Counted from the stretch's first letter, positions 1 through 6,061 are shown. The stretch is 6,198 nt of DNA from an uncultured Verrucomicrobiota bacterium (GCA_937894935.1 CALAYC010000279.1:1-6198), one strand, 5' to 3'. Notes: generated from the letters alone by a model not told the origin. A program made the numbers and translations.

Positions 1-25
1 CGATGAACGGTATGTGTGGGATTGA

Positions 26-126
26 TTCAACCCTTTCAGGGTTGAACAAATATCTGATGATTCGTTCCCAGGGTAGCTCGTCGAACTCACAACCCTGGGC
101 TGAATGATTTTATCCCTTCGGGATAA
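26..126. repeat. Array of three hairpins (intergenic repeat element)
   Basis: Three perfect inverted repeats lie in a row. The first pairs 26-34 with 38-46 (9 bp, loop TTC). The second pairs CCCAGGGT at 67-74 with ACCCTGGG at 92-99 (8 bp, 17-nt loop). The third pairs TTATCCC at 110-116 with GGGATAA at 120-126 (7 bp, loop TTC). No gene covers them. Their style (CCCAGGGTAGCTCG followed by ACCCTGGGCTGAAT and then a short ATCCC/GGGAT hairpin) recalls dispersed intergenic repeats I have seen in Planctomycetota and Verrucomicrobiota. That resemblance is from memory, and no second copy lies in this window. The elements may act as a terminator or mRNA stabiliser for a gene ending just left of the window. 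Confidence 0.6.
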
Positions 127-200
127 GTTTCTGTGATCTGTGCTCGCGTTGGCAATTGCGGATTGTTCTGCGACATGCAGCGGCGCATTCTTTGTAAACC

Positions 201-456
201 ATGCACGTCACTCGGCGACGATTTCTCGGCACTGGGTTCTCGGTCATCATCGCGGCAAATGCATTCGCCGCGGAGCAGCGGCGGTTTCGCCTTCTGCTGC
301 GATCATCGTGGCAGACGGTGAACATTGGGGATATTGCGCATACGCCGGGCATGTAGAGCTTGAAGCGATTTTGCGTCGGAGCTTTCCCAAACGACCAAAC
401 TGAAGATCGCCGCTTGGAAGGTGGAACGATCCAGCACTGCGCTCCGGTGCGAGTGA
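201..456 (+). pseudogene. Relic of a Tat-signal polysaccharide pyruvyl transferase-like gene
   Basis: From ATG 201 the frame reads MHVTRRRFLGTGF, a hydrophobic stretch and ANAFAA. This is a textbook twin-arginine export signal with an AxA cleavage site. It continues into RLLLRSSWQTVNIGDIAH and TPGM, then stops at TAG 354-356. LLRSSWQTVNIGDIAHTPG is the opening strand-loop of Tat-exported polysaccharide pyruvyl transferase-family proteins of Planctomycetota/Verrucomicrobiota, as I recall them. The next expected conserved piece, a VEAILRRxFPK-like segment, does occur at about 358-391, but in a different frame (LEAILRRSFPK). The intervening segment, roughly 20 codons in relatives, is missing. 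A third frame then gives KLKIAAW followed by a stop at 454-456. An internal deletion plus frameshifts, with the large C-terminal catalytic portion absent, indicates a truncated, non-functional remnant. The exact 3' limit is uncertain. Confidence 0.6.
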
Positions 457-526
457 GTTGTTACGAAACTGCCCGGCTTGTGGCGGAGAAGGTGAACTGA
501 TTTACTTGGCGGCAGCCATTCCAGCT

Positions 527-1102
527 ATGAGCAAACCGAAATCTTCAAAAAAAGAATTGTCCTCCAAACAGCGCGACGAGTTGTTGACGACGTTGCAGGC
601 GCGGTTTGAAAAGCACAAAGGCCGACATCAGGATCTGGATTGGGCGAAGGTGCAAGTGCGGTTGGAAGCGAAGCCGGAAAAGTTGTGGTCGCTCACAGAG
701 ATGGAACGCACCGGCGGCGAACCGGATGTCGTGGGCTACGATAAAAAGACCGGCGAGTTCATCTTCATGGATTGTTCCACGCAGACTCCCAAAGAACGTG
801 TCAGTGTTTGTTACGATCGTGAGGGATGGGAGTCGCGGAAAGAGCATCGACCTAAAACCACGGCCATGGACATGGCGGCAGAAATGGGCGTCGAACTTTT
901 GACGGAAGAAGAATACTTCGCGCTACAAAAGTTGGGCGAGTTCGACACCAAGACGTCGAGTTGGATTGCAACGCCGAAAGACATTCGCGAACGCGGTGGC
1001 GCGTTGTATGGCGAAGCGCGTTACGGTCGCGTCTTCATCGGGCACAACGGCGCGCAATCTTATTATGCCGTGCGCGGATTTCGCGGCGTGTTGCGTGTGT
1101 GA
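527..1102 (+). CDS. DUF4256 domain-containing protein
   Basis: A 191-residue soluble protein that matches the DUF4256 family along its whole length; the biochemical function of this family is unknown. Recognisable blocks, in order, are LLTTLQARFEKHKGRH (19-34), RLEAKPEKLWSLTEMERTGG (45-64), EPDVVGYDKKTGEFIFMDCS (65-84), VCYDREGWESRK (94-105), AMDMAAEMGVELLTEEEY (113-130), LGEFDTKTSSWIATP (136-150), and a C-terminal GHNGAQSYYAVRGFRG (172-187) ending in VLRV. No signal peptide or membrane segment is visible. The start at ATG 527 gives the usual family length and begins MSKPKSSKKE. The frame stays open upstream to a TTG at 458, but that extension is not family-like and overlaps decayed sequence. 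No good ribosome binding site precedes 527. The gene converges with the yjdM-like gene, with 29 bp between the stops. It appears intact. Confidence 0.9.
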   Translation: MSKPKSSKKELSSKQRDELLTTLQARFEKHKGRHQDLDWAKVQVRLEAKPEKLWSLTEMERTGGEPDVVGYDKKTGEFIFMDCSTQTPKERVSVCYDREGWESRKEHRPKTTAMDMAAEMGVELLTEEEYFALQKLGEFDTKTSSWIATPKDIRERGGALYGEARYGRVFIGHNGAQSYYAVRGFRGVLRV

Positions 1103-1131
1103 TTCTCTTCCGGGCTGAGGCTTTATGCGAC

Positions 1132-1467
1132 TCAGGCTTTCTTGACGAAGCAGGCTTTCAAGCGGACGCCGATGCCGTCCACTTTGCAATCAATCTCGTG
1201 ATCGCCATCCACGAGCCGGATGGGTTTGGACTTAGAACCGCCTTTGAGCACGGAAGAACCGCCGAGCTTGAGGTCTTTGATGAGCACCACGCAATCGCCG
1301 TCCGCGAGCACATTGCCGTGAGCGTCTTTAACCACGCGAGGCGCGTCCGCCGATTCAGCTTCGGCTTCGCGCGGCCATTCGTGACCGCAGGTGACGCATT
1401 CGTAGCGGTCGGTGTGTTCCAAAATCTCGTTCATCTCGCACATCGGGCAATGGGCCGGTTTACTCAT
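1132..1467 (-). CDS. yjdM: Zinc ribbon domain-containing protein YjdM (PhnA family)
   Basis: A 111-residue protein in two parts. The N-terminal zinc ribbon has C7-x2-C10 and C24-x2-C27 (CPMC and CVTC). The C-terminal PhnA domain (about 45-111) reads VVKDAHGNVLADGD, then VVLIKDLKLGGSSVLKGG, then IRLVDGDHEIDCKVDGIG, ending FVKKA, all typical of YjdM. The family was named PhnA because the Escherichia coli gene lies near the phosphonate operon. It is not the phosphonoacetate hydrolase, its physiological role is unsettled, and no phosphonate genes are present here. The start at 1467 gives MSKPAHCPMC, placing the zinc ribbon at the N-terminus as in relatives. The frame is open for another 77 codons upstream, but that part has no family similarity. 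No strong ribosome binding site is seen. The gene is divergent from the GH43 gene. Confidence 0.92.
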   Translation of the reverse strand: MSKPAHCPMCEMNEILEHTDRYECVTCGHEWPREAEAESADAPRVVKDAHGNVLADGDCVVLIKDLKLGGSSVLKGGSKSKPIRLVDGDHEIDCKVDGIGVRLKACFVKKA

Positions 1468-1724
1468 AAAGGCAAACGTTAACAGGAAAGGGCGGGCGCA
1501 AACAAGAGTCGAAGCAGCTGGATGTCCGTTAAACGCGAGCAAAAGTGTGAGCAAACGCGGTAGAGACTTCATCTTATTTATTATCCGCGTTATCAACGCT
1601 GCTTCTTCCGGAGTCAACGTGAGGACAAGAGTGAAGACTTTTTGATTTAAACGGCGCTTCTGATCGCGGTCTCTCATGGTTGCTGCCTTGAAACTCATGT
1701 GAATTCGCCTGACACTCAGCTACG

Positions 1725-2816
1725 ATGAAGTCTGGAAATCATTTCTCCGTTAGTCGGCCTGCGTTACTGGGAGCGATGTTGCTTGCCGTGCTAAGCAATT
1801 CGATTGTTGCTTCGGCGCAAACCGAATCGCCGCGCGCAAATCGAAACACGATTTATCCCGCGTTGCCGATTGAACAATCAGCGAGTCGCGGCGTAGTGAC
1901 GCGTGATCCCTCCAGCATCGTGAAGTGCAACGATGAATACTGGGTGTTTTACACGGGACGCGGCGTGCCCACGTTTCGGTCGAAAGATCTGGTGAAATGG
2001 GAGCATGGTCCGGCGGTGTTTCAATCCGCTCCGGAATGGATTGCGGATGTCGTTCCGGAAAATCGCAACATGGTTTATTGGGCGCCGGACATCATTAAAG
2101 TAGATGACCGATATCTGCTTTATTATTCCGTTTCGACGATGGGGAAGATGACTTCGGCCATCGGACTGGCGACGAATCCGACGCTTGATCCGAACGATCC
2201 GAATTATCGCTGGACGGATCTGGGATACGTGGTACGAACGCAGGAAGGACAGAAGGGCGACGCTTACAACGCTATTGATCCGTCGTTGTTTCAGGATCGC
2301 GATGGGAGTCTGTGGATGACGTTTGGTTCGTATTGGACCGGCATCAAATTGATTCAACTCGATCCGAAAACCGGCAAACGCATTGCGCCGGATTCGCCGA
2401 TGTATTCGCTTGCTTACAATGAATCGATTGAAGCGGCGCACATCACTCGGCACGAGGACTACTACTATCTGTTCGTGAACTGGGGTTCGTGTTGTCGCGG
2501 TACGAACAGCACCTATCACATTCGCGTGGGTCGAAGCAAAAGCATCACCGGCCCGTACGTGGACAAGGTGGGCGTGGATATGATGAAGAAAGGCGGCAGC
2601 GTTTTTCTGCCGAACGTCAACGGACCGTTAATCGGGCCGGGGCACGCAGGAGCATTGCAGGCCGACGGCAAGACGTGGTTCACGTTGTGTTTCGAAGGCA
2701 ACATCCTCATGGATGGCAAAGCGACGTTAGCCCTCCTGCCGCTGAACTGGAAAGCTGGTTGGCCCGAAGTGACTGTGCCTGACGCCGCGACAACATCGTC
2801 CGGTGAATCGAAATAG
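1725..2816 (+). CDS. Secreted glycoside hydrolase family 43, probable arabinan endo-1,5-alpha-L-arabinosidase
   Basis: A 363-residue protein with a Sec signal peptide: charged start, hydrophobic run at about 12-29, cleavage likely after ASA at residue 31. The rest is one five-bladed GH43 catalytic domain. Expected catalytic residues are visible: general base D61 in TRDPS, pKa-setting D185 in AIDPS, and general acid E236 in ESIEAAH. H307 in IGPGHAG matches the conserved histidine at the centre of arabinanase domains. WAPDI (119-123), FGSYWTGIKLIQLD (200-213) and the YYLFVNWGSCCRGTNSTYHI block (247-266) are arabinanase-type signatures. It likely cleaves alpha-1,5-linked arabinan from plant cell walls outside the cytoplasm. 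Subfamily and endo versus exo action cannot be fixed by eye. No carbohydrate-binding module is attached, and no arabinose transport or catabolism genes adjoin it. A hairpin with a T-run follows the stop. The start codon lacks a clear ribosome binding site. Confidence 0.9.
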   Translation: MKSGNHFSVSRPALLGAMLLAVLSNSIVASAQTESPRANRNTIYPALPIEQSASRGVVTRDPSSIVKCNDEYWVFYTGRGVPTFRSKDLVKWEHGPAVFQSAPEWIADVVPENRNMVYWAPDIIKVDDRYLLYYSVSTMGKMTSAIGLATNPTLDPNDPNYRWTDLGYVVRTQEGQKGDAYNAIDPSLFQDRDGSLWMTFGSYWTGIKLIQLDPKTGKRIAPDSPMYSLAYNESIEAAHITRHEDYYYLFVNWGSCCRGTNSTYHIRVGRSKSITGPYVDKVGVDMMKKGGSVFLPNVNGPLIGPGHAGALQADGKTWFTLCFEGNILMDGKATLALLPLNWKAGWPEVTVPDAATTSSGESK

Positions 2817-2855
2817 TCGCATTTTAGAAGTTCGCTAAGCGCCTCCTCACCCCGA

Positions 2856-2894
2856 CCCTCTGCTCCATTTCTGAATGGCGGAGAGGGGATTTTT
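2856..2894 (+). terminator. Probable intrinsic terminator after the GH43 gene
   Basis: The arm CCCTCTGCTCCAT (2856-2868) pairs with ATGGCGGAGAGGG (2875-2887). The 13-position stem has two mismatches (G/G and T/C) around a 6-nt loop, TTCTGA, and TTTTT follows at 2890-2894. It begins 40 bp after the GH43 stop, fitting a rho-independent terminator. The sequence before it, CCTCACCCCGACCCTCT, resembles dispersed CACCCCGACCCTCTCC-type intergenic repeats common in bacteria. It may therefore be a decayed repeat copy that also terminates transcription. The short T-run and the mismatches make efficient termination uncertain. Confidence 0.5.
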
Positions 2895-3024
2895 GGGGGG
2901 CGGAATTTTGAAATCGCTCCGGAGCTTTCGCGAGTTAAGGCTTGGCGTGAGGCGGGATTCCTTTAAACATTCGGGCAGAGTCGTCGCCTCGCTCCATGTC
3001 ATGCCAGTTAAACCTGCACTCCTT

Positions 3025-4119
3025 ATGCACATCAAATCTCTCGCCGCGATTCTTCTCGTATCGGTATTGACCGGATTCATTGCTGGCTGTGGCAAAGACG
3101 GCGCGCGGGACGAATCTGCTGGTAGTGGCGGTGGTGGAACATGGGAAAAACTGGTGATGCATCCATTTCGTGATGCGCAGGGAACGGTGCTGGTGGAGAT
3201 GCCGTTTCCTTCGACCTGGAAAGTGTTGACGCGTCGCGCGCCAAATGATCCCACCATCGTCGGCCCGAATGGAATCAAGGTCGTGGATTTTCCGCTGCAG
3301 ACTTTTCTGTTCACGAGTGATTCGCGGTTGCAACAAACCTATCGGCAGGCGGGACAGCCGTTGCGGCCGATGCCGGGAGTAGATCGAGTGGTTGAACAGG
3401 ATCTTGTTCCGTGGGCGGCCCAACGCGGACTGCGTTATGTGCGGCACTATGAGATTCCCGAAGTGACGCGCGTGGATCAGTGGTACAACGATCAGTTGTA
3501 CAAAGCAGTGCCCATGCAATCGCAGATGGTGGCAATCGGAACGGAGTGGGAATCGACAGAGGGCAGACCGTATTTTCTGCTGATGCATCTGTCGGTCGTG
3601 AACAGCGCGCTTACGCAGACGTGGTCGTATTTCTGTTCGGGATTGGAAGCGGAACCGGCGCACTTCGAATCGGCGCGCAAACAACTGATTTTCGGTCTGG
3701 CCAATGCCCGTTACAACATGGCGCCGATTATGGCGTACAATCAGATGGAAGCGCAGAAGGCCAATCAAAGCTGGGAAGCGCATAACGCGCGGATGGCGCA
3801 AAACCAGGCGGCGTTTGAAGCGAGCCAGCGGGAGTTTGTCAATCGCAGCACCGCAGCACACGATGCGTTGATGAGTAATTGGCGCGCGCATAATGCCGCG
3901 AGTGATCGGGCGCACGAACAATTCGTGGACACCATCACGGAACGCACCAAAGTGGTTGATCCCACGTCCGGCCAGCAATACAAGGTCGCCAGCGGTTACA
4001 ATCATTATTGGATGAACTCCGAAGGCCGTTACATCAGTTCCGATCGGCAGGATTACGATCCGAATCGCGACGAAGCGCTGAACAAGCAGCGTTGGCAGGA
4101 ATTGAAAGAAGTGAAGTAG
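3025..4119 (+). CDS. Putative outer-membrane lipoprotein of unknown function with a C-terminal YxVxSGYNHYW tail
   Basis: From ATG 3025 the protein has 364 residues. It opens with MHIKSLAAILLVSVLTG and a lipobox, IAGC, so Cys22 should be acylated. There is no Asp after the cysteine, which would favour outer-membrane sorting. A Ser/Gly-rich linker (31-38) leads to a domain at about 40-230 that includes VLVEMPFPSTWKV (55-67) and WSYFCSGLEAEPAHFESARK (200-219). Its outline suggests a PsbP/Mog1-like fold, but I infer this only from memory. An Ala/Gln/Asn-rich, probably helical stretch (about 235-305) carries the motif WxAHNA twice, at 250 and 286. The tail (308-364) has TKVVDPTSGQQYKVASGYNH, then YW and DYDPNRD. 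Similar tails occur in other bacterial hypothetical proteins. Starts at 3001 (MPVKPALL) or 2875 are open but less convincing than 3025. The cupin gene follows after 33 bp. The function is unknown. Confidence 0.8.
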   Translation: MHIKSLAAILLVSVLTGFIAGCGKDGARDESAGSGGGGTWEKLVMHPFRDAQGTVLVEMPFPSTWKVLTRRAPNDPTIVGPNGIKVVDFPLQTFLFTSDSRLQQTYRQAGQPLRPMPGVDRVVEQDLVPWAAQRGLRYVRHYEIPEVTRVDQWYNDQLYKAVPMQSQMVAIGTEWESTEGRPYFLLMHLSVVNSALTQTWSYFCSGLEAEPAHFESARKQLIFGLANARYNMAPIMAYNQMEAQKANQSWEAHNARMAQNQAAFEASQREFVNRSTAAHDALMSNWRAHNAASDRAHEQFVDTITERTKVVDPTSGQQYKVASGYNHYWMNSEGRYISSDRQDYDPNRDEALNKQRWQELKEVK

Positions 4120-4152
4120 GTTCTCAATTTTGGTATCGCTTCATTCGTAAGT

Positions 4153-4617
4153 ATGAAACCGATTCAAGGTTATTTTCTGATTCGACCTGAAGACCTGCAT
4201 TGGCGTCCGTCCAATCTGATGAAAATTCCGAACGCGGATTTGCTGGAGCGCACCGGCAGCGAAAATCTCGGCGCGCGGCTCTGGCGTTTGCCGCCGAAGA
4301 GTGCGAACACCTTGCACAAACACGTTCGACAGGAGGAATTTTATTTCGTGCTCGAAGGCACGGGGCGGATGCGCGTGGGCGATGAAACTTTGACTGTTCC
4401 GAAATACGGCGGGGTATTGGTCGGCCCGGAGCAATTACGTCAGGTGTTCAACGACACCGACGCGGAAGTGCTTTGGCTCATCGTCGGTGCGCCGGAGGAA
4501 TTGGAGTTTCTGCAAGGCTCAAAATCTACGGCTACGGATTTGAAACTCTTTTATCCGACGGATCCGAAGCAATTGCCCAAAGAACTCGGCGGGGTTGAGT
4601 GGCCGCCGAAGAATTGA
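4153..4617 (+). CDS. Cupin domain-containing protein
   Basis: A 154-residue cytoplasmic protein with one cupin beta-barrel. Motif 1 is clear: H55-K-H57, then E62, then G69 in HKHVRQEEFYFVLEGTG, giving two histidines and a glutamate as metal ligands. Motif 2 is VLVGPEQLRQVFN (88-100). The histidine normally found there is replaced by Arg96, so the usual fourth metal ligand is absent; some related cupins share this. A C-terminal extension (about 113-154), rich in Pro and Lys, ends GGVEWPPKN. The substrate cannot be told, because cupins include isomerases, dioxygenases and sugar-binding or regulatory proteins. The gene sits between the lipoprotein gene (33 bp upstream) and the DUF1697 gene (36 bp downstream) on the same strand, so co-transcription is plausible. 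ATG 4153 gives a natural N-terminus, but no strong ribosome binding site is present. Confidence 0.88.
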   Translation: MKPIQGYFLIRPEDLHWRPSNLMKIPNADLLERTGSENLGARLWRLPPKSANTLHKHVRQEEFYFVLEGTGRMRVGDETLTVPKYGGVLVGPEQLRQVFNDTDAEVLWLIVGAPEELEFLQGSKSTATDLKLFYPTDPKQLPKELGGVEWPPKN

Positions 4618-4653
4618 ACGACTGAAGGGCGCAATCAGGCGAGTCGCAATTCC

Positions 4654-5202
4654 ATGAGTAAAGCAACCGTCTATCTTATCCTGTTCCGCGGCGTCGGCGG
4701 CAAAACGCAACTGCCCGTAAAGTCGCTGCGCGAGAAACTTGTCGCAGCCGGCTTCGAGAATGTGGCCACTTATATCAACAGCGGGAATGCCATCGTTCGC
4801 AGCCGACTGAAACGTGAACAGGTGATTACGACGATCGCGGCGCTCTGCCGAAAACATTTCGATTTCAACAAGGCGATTTTTGCGCCGACGTTGGACGAAT
4901 GGCGCGAGCTGATTGCCGGCAATCCATTTTCCAAAGCAGCCAGCCAATCACCCACGACCGTTCATGCAGCCCTGCTTCAAGACCGTCCGGCTCGCGAAGC
5001 GGTTGCAAGGATTCGGAGTTACGCGATCAATGGCGAGGCAATCGAAGTGAAAAAGCGCCTCGCTTATCTGCACACGCCAAACGGCTTTGGCCGAAGCAAA
5101 ATGGCCGCCGTCTTTGACAGGGAAATCGGCGTGATTAACACCGCCCGCAATTGGAATACGGTGGTGAAGCTGGCGGAACTCGGTGCGGCCGCCGAAGCAT
5201 GA
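4654..5202 (+). CDS. DUF1697 domain-containing protein
   Basis: A 182-residue protein that matches DUF1697 over its full length; the molecular function of this family is not established. Signatures seen are YLILFRGVGGKTQLPVKSLR (7-26), corresponding to the family's LLRGINVGGK-type opening in the shorter FRGVGGKT form. Next come ATYINSGNAIV (38-48), FAPTLDEWRELIAGNPF (76-92), GFGRSKM (144-150) and the C-terminal ARNWNTVVKLAEL (164-176). No signal peptide or transmembrane segment is apparent. The stop TGA overlaps the next start in the arrangement ATGA (5199-5202), which implies translational coupling to the SnoaL-like gene. The gene appears intact. The region before ATG 4654 has only a weak purine-rich AGGCGA, too far upstream to be a good ribosome binding site. 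Confidence 0.92.
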   Translation: MSKATVYLILFRGVGGKTQLPVKSLREKLVAAGFENVATYINSGNAIVRSRLKREQVITTIAALCRKHFDFNKAIFAPTLDEWRELIAGNPFSKAASQSPTTVHAALLQDRPAREAVARIRSYAINGEAIEVKKRLAYLHTPNGFGRSKMAAVFDREIGVINTARNWNTVVKLAELGAAAEA

Positions 5203-5609
5203 TCTCGGAAAAGAGTTTTGTGAGCACAATCAATTTCAACCAGGTGGCGAACGACTGGATCGCATCCTGGAACGCGCACGATCTGGAAAGAATTATTGAG
5301 CATTACGCCGAGGACGTCGAATTCACGTCGCCCTTTGTGACAAAGCTCCTTGGTAAACCGGACGGTACGCTTCGCGGCAAGTCTGCCCTGCGCGAATACT
5401 TCGGTCGCGGACTGGTCGCTTATCCGCAGTTGCGGTTCGAATTCATCCGGCTTTATCCCGGCGTGCGCAGTTATGTTCTGGAATACCAAAGCGTCAACCA
5501 ACTGCGCGCCGCCGAGATGATGGAATTCGATGCGCAGGGAAAGGTCTGTCGGGTGTTGGCTCACTACTATGCCGAACCTTCCACTGCAAGGTGCGAGCGT
5601 CAGCCGTGA
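5199..5609 (+). CDS. Nuclear transport factor 2 (SnoaL-like) family protein
   Basis: A 136-residue single-domain protein with the SnoaL/NTF2-like pattern. A helix reads NDWIASWNAHDLERIIEHYA (18-37), followed by EDVEFTSPF (38-46), LRGKSALREYFGRGL (58-72), strands around LRFEFIRLYPGVRSYVLEYQ (78-97), and AAEMMEFDAQGKVCRVLAHY (104-123). The fold is a cone-shaped alpha+beta barrel. Members range from polyketide cyclases and ketosteroid isomerase relatives to proteins of unknown role, and nothing here identifies a substrate. ATG 5199 is chosen because it overlaps the DUF1697 stop as ATGA. A GTG at 5220 is a possible alternative that would drop seven residues. The last 10 bp overlap the 3' end of the opposing AHSA1-type gene. 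The tail after residue 125 is not conserved in appearance. Confidence 0.87.
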   Translation: MISEKSFVSTINFNQVANDWIASWNAHDLERIIEHYAEDVEFTSPFVTKLLGKPDGTLRGKSALREYFGRGLVAYPQLRFEFIRLYPGVRSYVLEYQSVNQLRAAEMMEFDAQGKVCRVLAHYYAEPSTARCERQP

Positions 5610-6061
5610 TCCGGAATTTCAGGTTCGACCAGTTGGGTGAGTAACGTCAGCGATTCCTGCCAGCCGAGATAGCACGCTTCGGCGGGAATCATGGCCGGAA
5701 TGCCTTCCTGCGTGATGTTCACTTCCGTGCCGCAGAACACTTCTTTCAACTGAACCGTCGTAATCATTTCGCCGGGAAGATTCGTGTCGTCGAACCTGTC
5801 CGTGTAGCGCAGTAATTCATTCGGTTTCAGTTCGAGATATTTTCCGCCGAAGGAATGGCTCTTGCCGGTGCTGAAATTCGTGAACGACATCTTGTACGTG
5901 CCGCCGACTTTAGCGTCCAGGTGATGAATTTTGGCGGTGAAACCGTGCGGCGGCAGCCATTTCACCATCGCGTCAGGATCGAGAAACGCGCGATAAACGC
6001 GGTCGGGTTTGGCGCGGAGGACGCGATGCAGTCGAACAGTGTTGGTTTTGTCTGTGGTCAT
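5600..6061 (-). CDS. SRPBCC / AHSA1 (activator of Hsp90 ATPase-like) domain protein
   Basis: A 153-residue START-like protein of the AHSA1 type found widely in soil bacteria. Typical marks are VYRAFLDPDAMVKWLPPHGF (22-41), GGTYKMSF (53-60), FGGKYLELKPNELLRYTDRF (71-90), VQLKEVFCGTEVNITQEGIP (103-122) and the C-terminal helix GWQESLTLLTQLVE (133-146). The fold forms a hydrophobic pocket or cavity. Bacterial members are mostly uncharacterised, and the Hsp90 link of the eukaryotic Aha1 domain should not be assumed. Many bacterial relatives sit beside an ArsR regulator, but none is visible here. The start at 6061 gives MTTDKTNTVRLHRVLRAKPD, normal for the family. The frame remains open upstream to the window edge, but that extension is unlike the family. 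Its 3' end overlaps the SnoaL-like gene by 10 bp, tail to tail. Confidence 0.9.
   Translation of the reverse strand: MTTDKTNTVRLHRVLRAKPDRVYRAFLDPDAMVKWLPPHGFTAKIHHLDAKVGGTYKMSFTNFSTGKSHSFGGKYLELKPNELLRYTDRFDDTNLPGEMITTVQLKEVFCGTEVNITQEGIPAMIPAEACYLGWQESLTLLTQLVEPEIPDHG

Noticed and set aside
2..25. Possible C-terminal end (DERYVWD then TGA) of a gene entering from the left, one base before the first hairpin.
   Set aside because: Only seven codons are visible, with no way to test the frame; it would explain the hairpins as a 3' element but cannot be supported.
458..526. N-terminal extension of the DUF4256 frame from TTG 458 with a CPACGG zinc-ribbon-like motif.
   Set aside because: One CxxC with no partner pair, a TTG start, no ribosome binding site, and sequence that does not match the family; ATG 527 gives the expected length.
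1115..1135. CTGAG/CTCAG inverted repeat between the convergent DUF4256 and yjdM-like genes, a possible bidirectional terminator.
   Set aside because: The stem is only 5 bp with an 11-nt loop and no proper T-run, too weak to call.
961..1482. 173-codon plus-strand open frame antisense to the yjdM-like gene.
   Set aside because: It overlaps two genes with strong family matches and encodes no recognisable domain.
1468..1698. 77-codon open extension upstream of the yjdM-like start on the minus strand, including a hydrophobic segment beginning MKSLPRLLTLLLAF.
   Set aside because: YjdM proteins start just before the zinc ribbon and are cytoplasmic. The extension looks like non-coding spacer that happens to lack stops, and no separate small gene could be supported.
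2942..2969. TTGGCG and TAAACA, 16 bp apart, as a promoter for the lipoprotein gene.
   Set aside because: The -10 match is poor and such pairs occur by chance; not reported as a feature.
2875..3024. 50-codon upstream extension of the lipoprotein frame.
   Set aside because: It begins inside the terminator hairpin and would bury the lipoprotein signal peptide; ATG 3025 puts the signal at the N-terminus.
2935..4005. 356-codon open frame antisense to the lipoprotein gene.
   Set aside because: The product is rich in Arg and His with no recognisable domain, as expected for the reverse shadow of a coding region; the plus strand has a clear lipobox protein.
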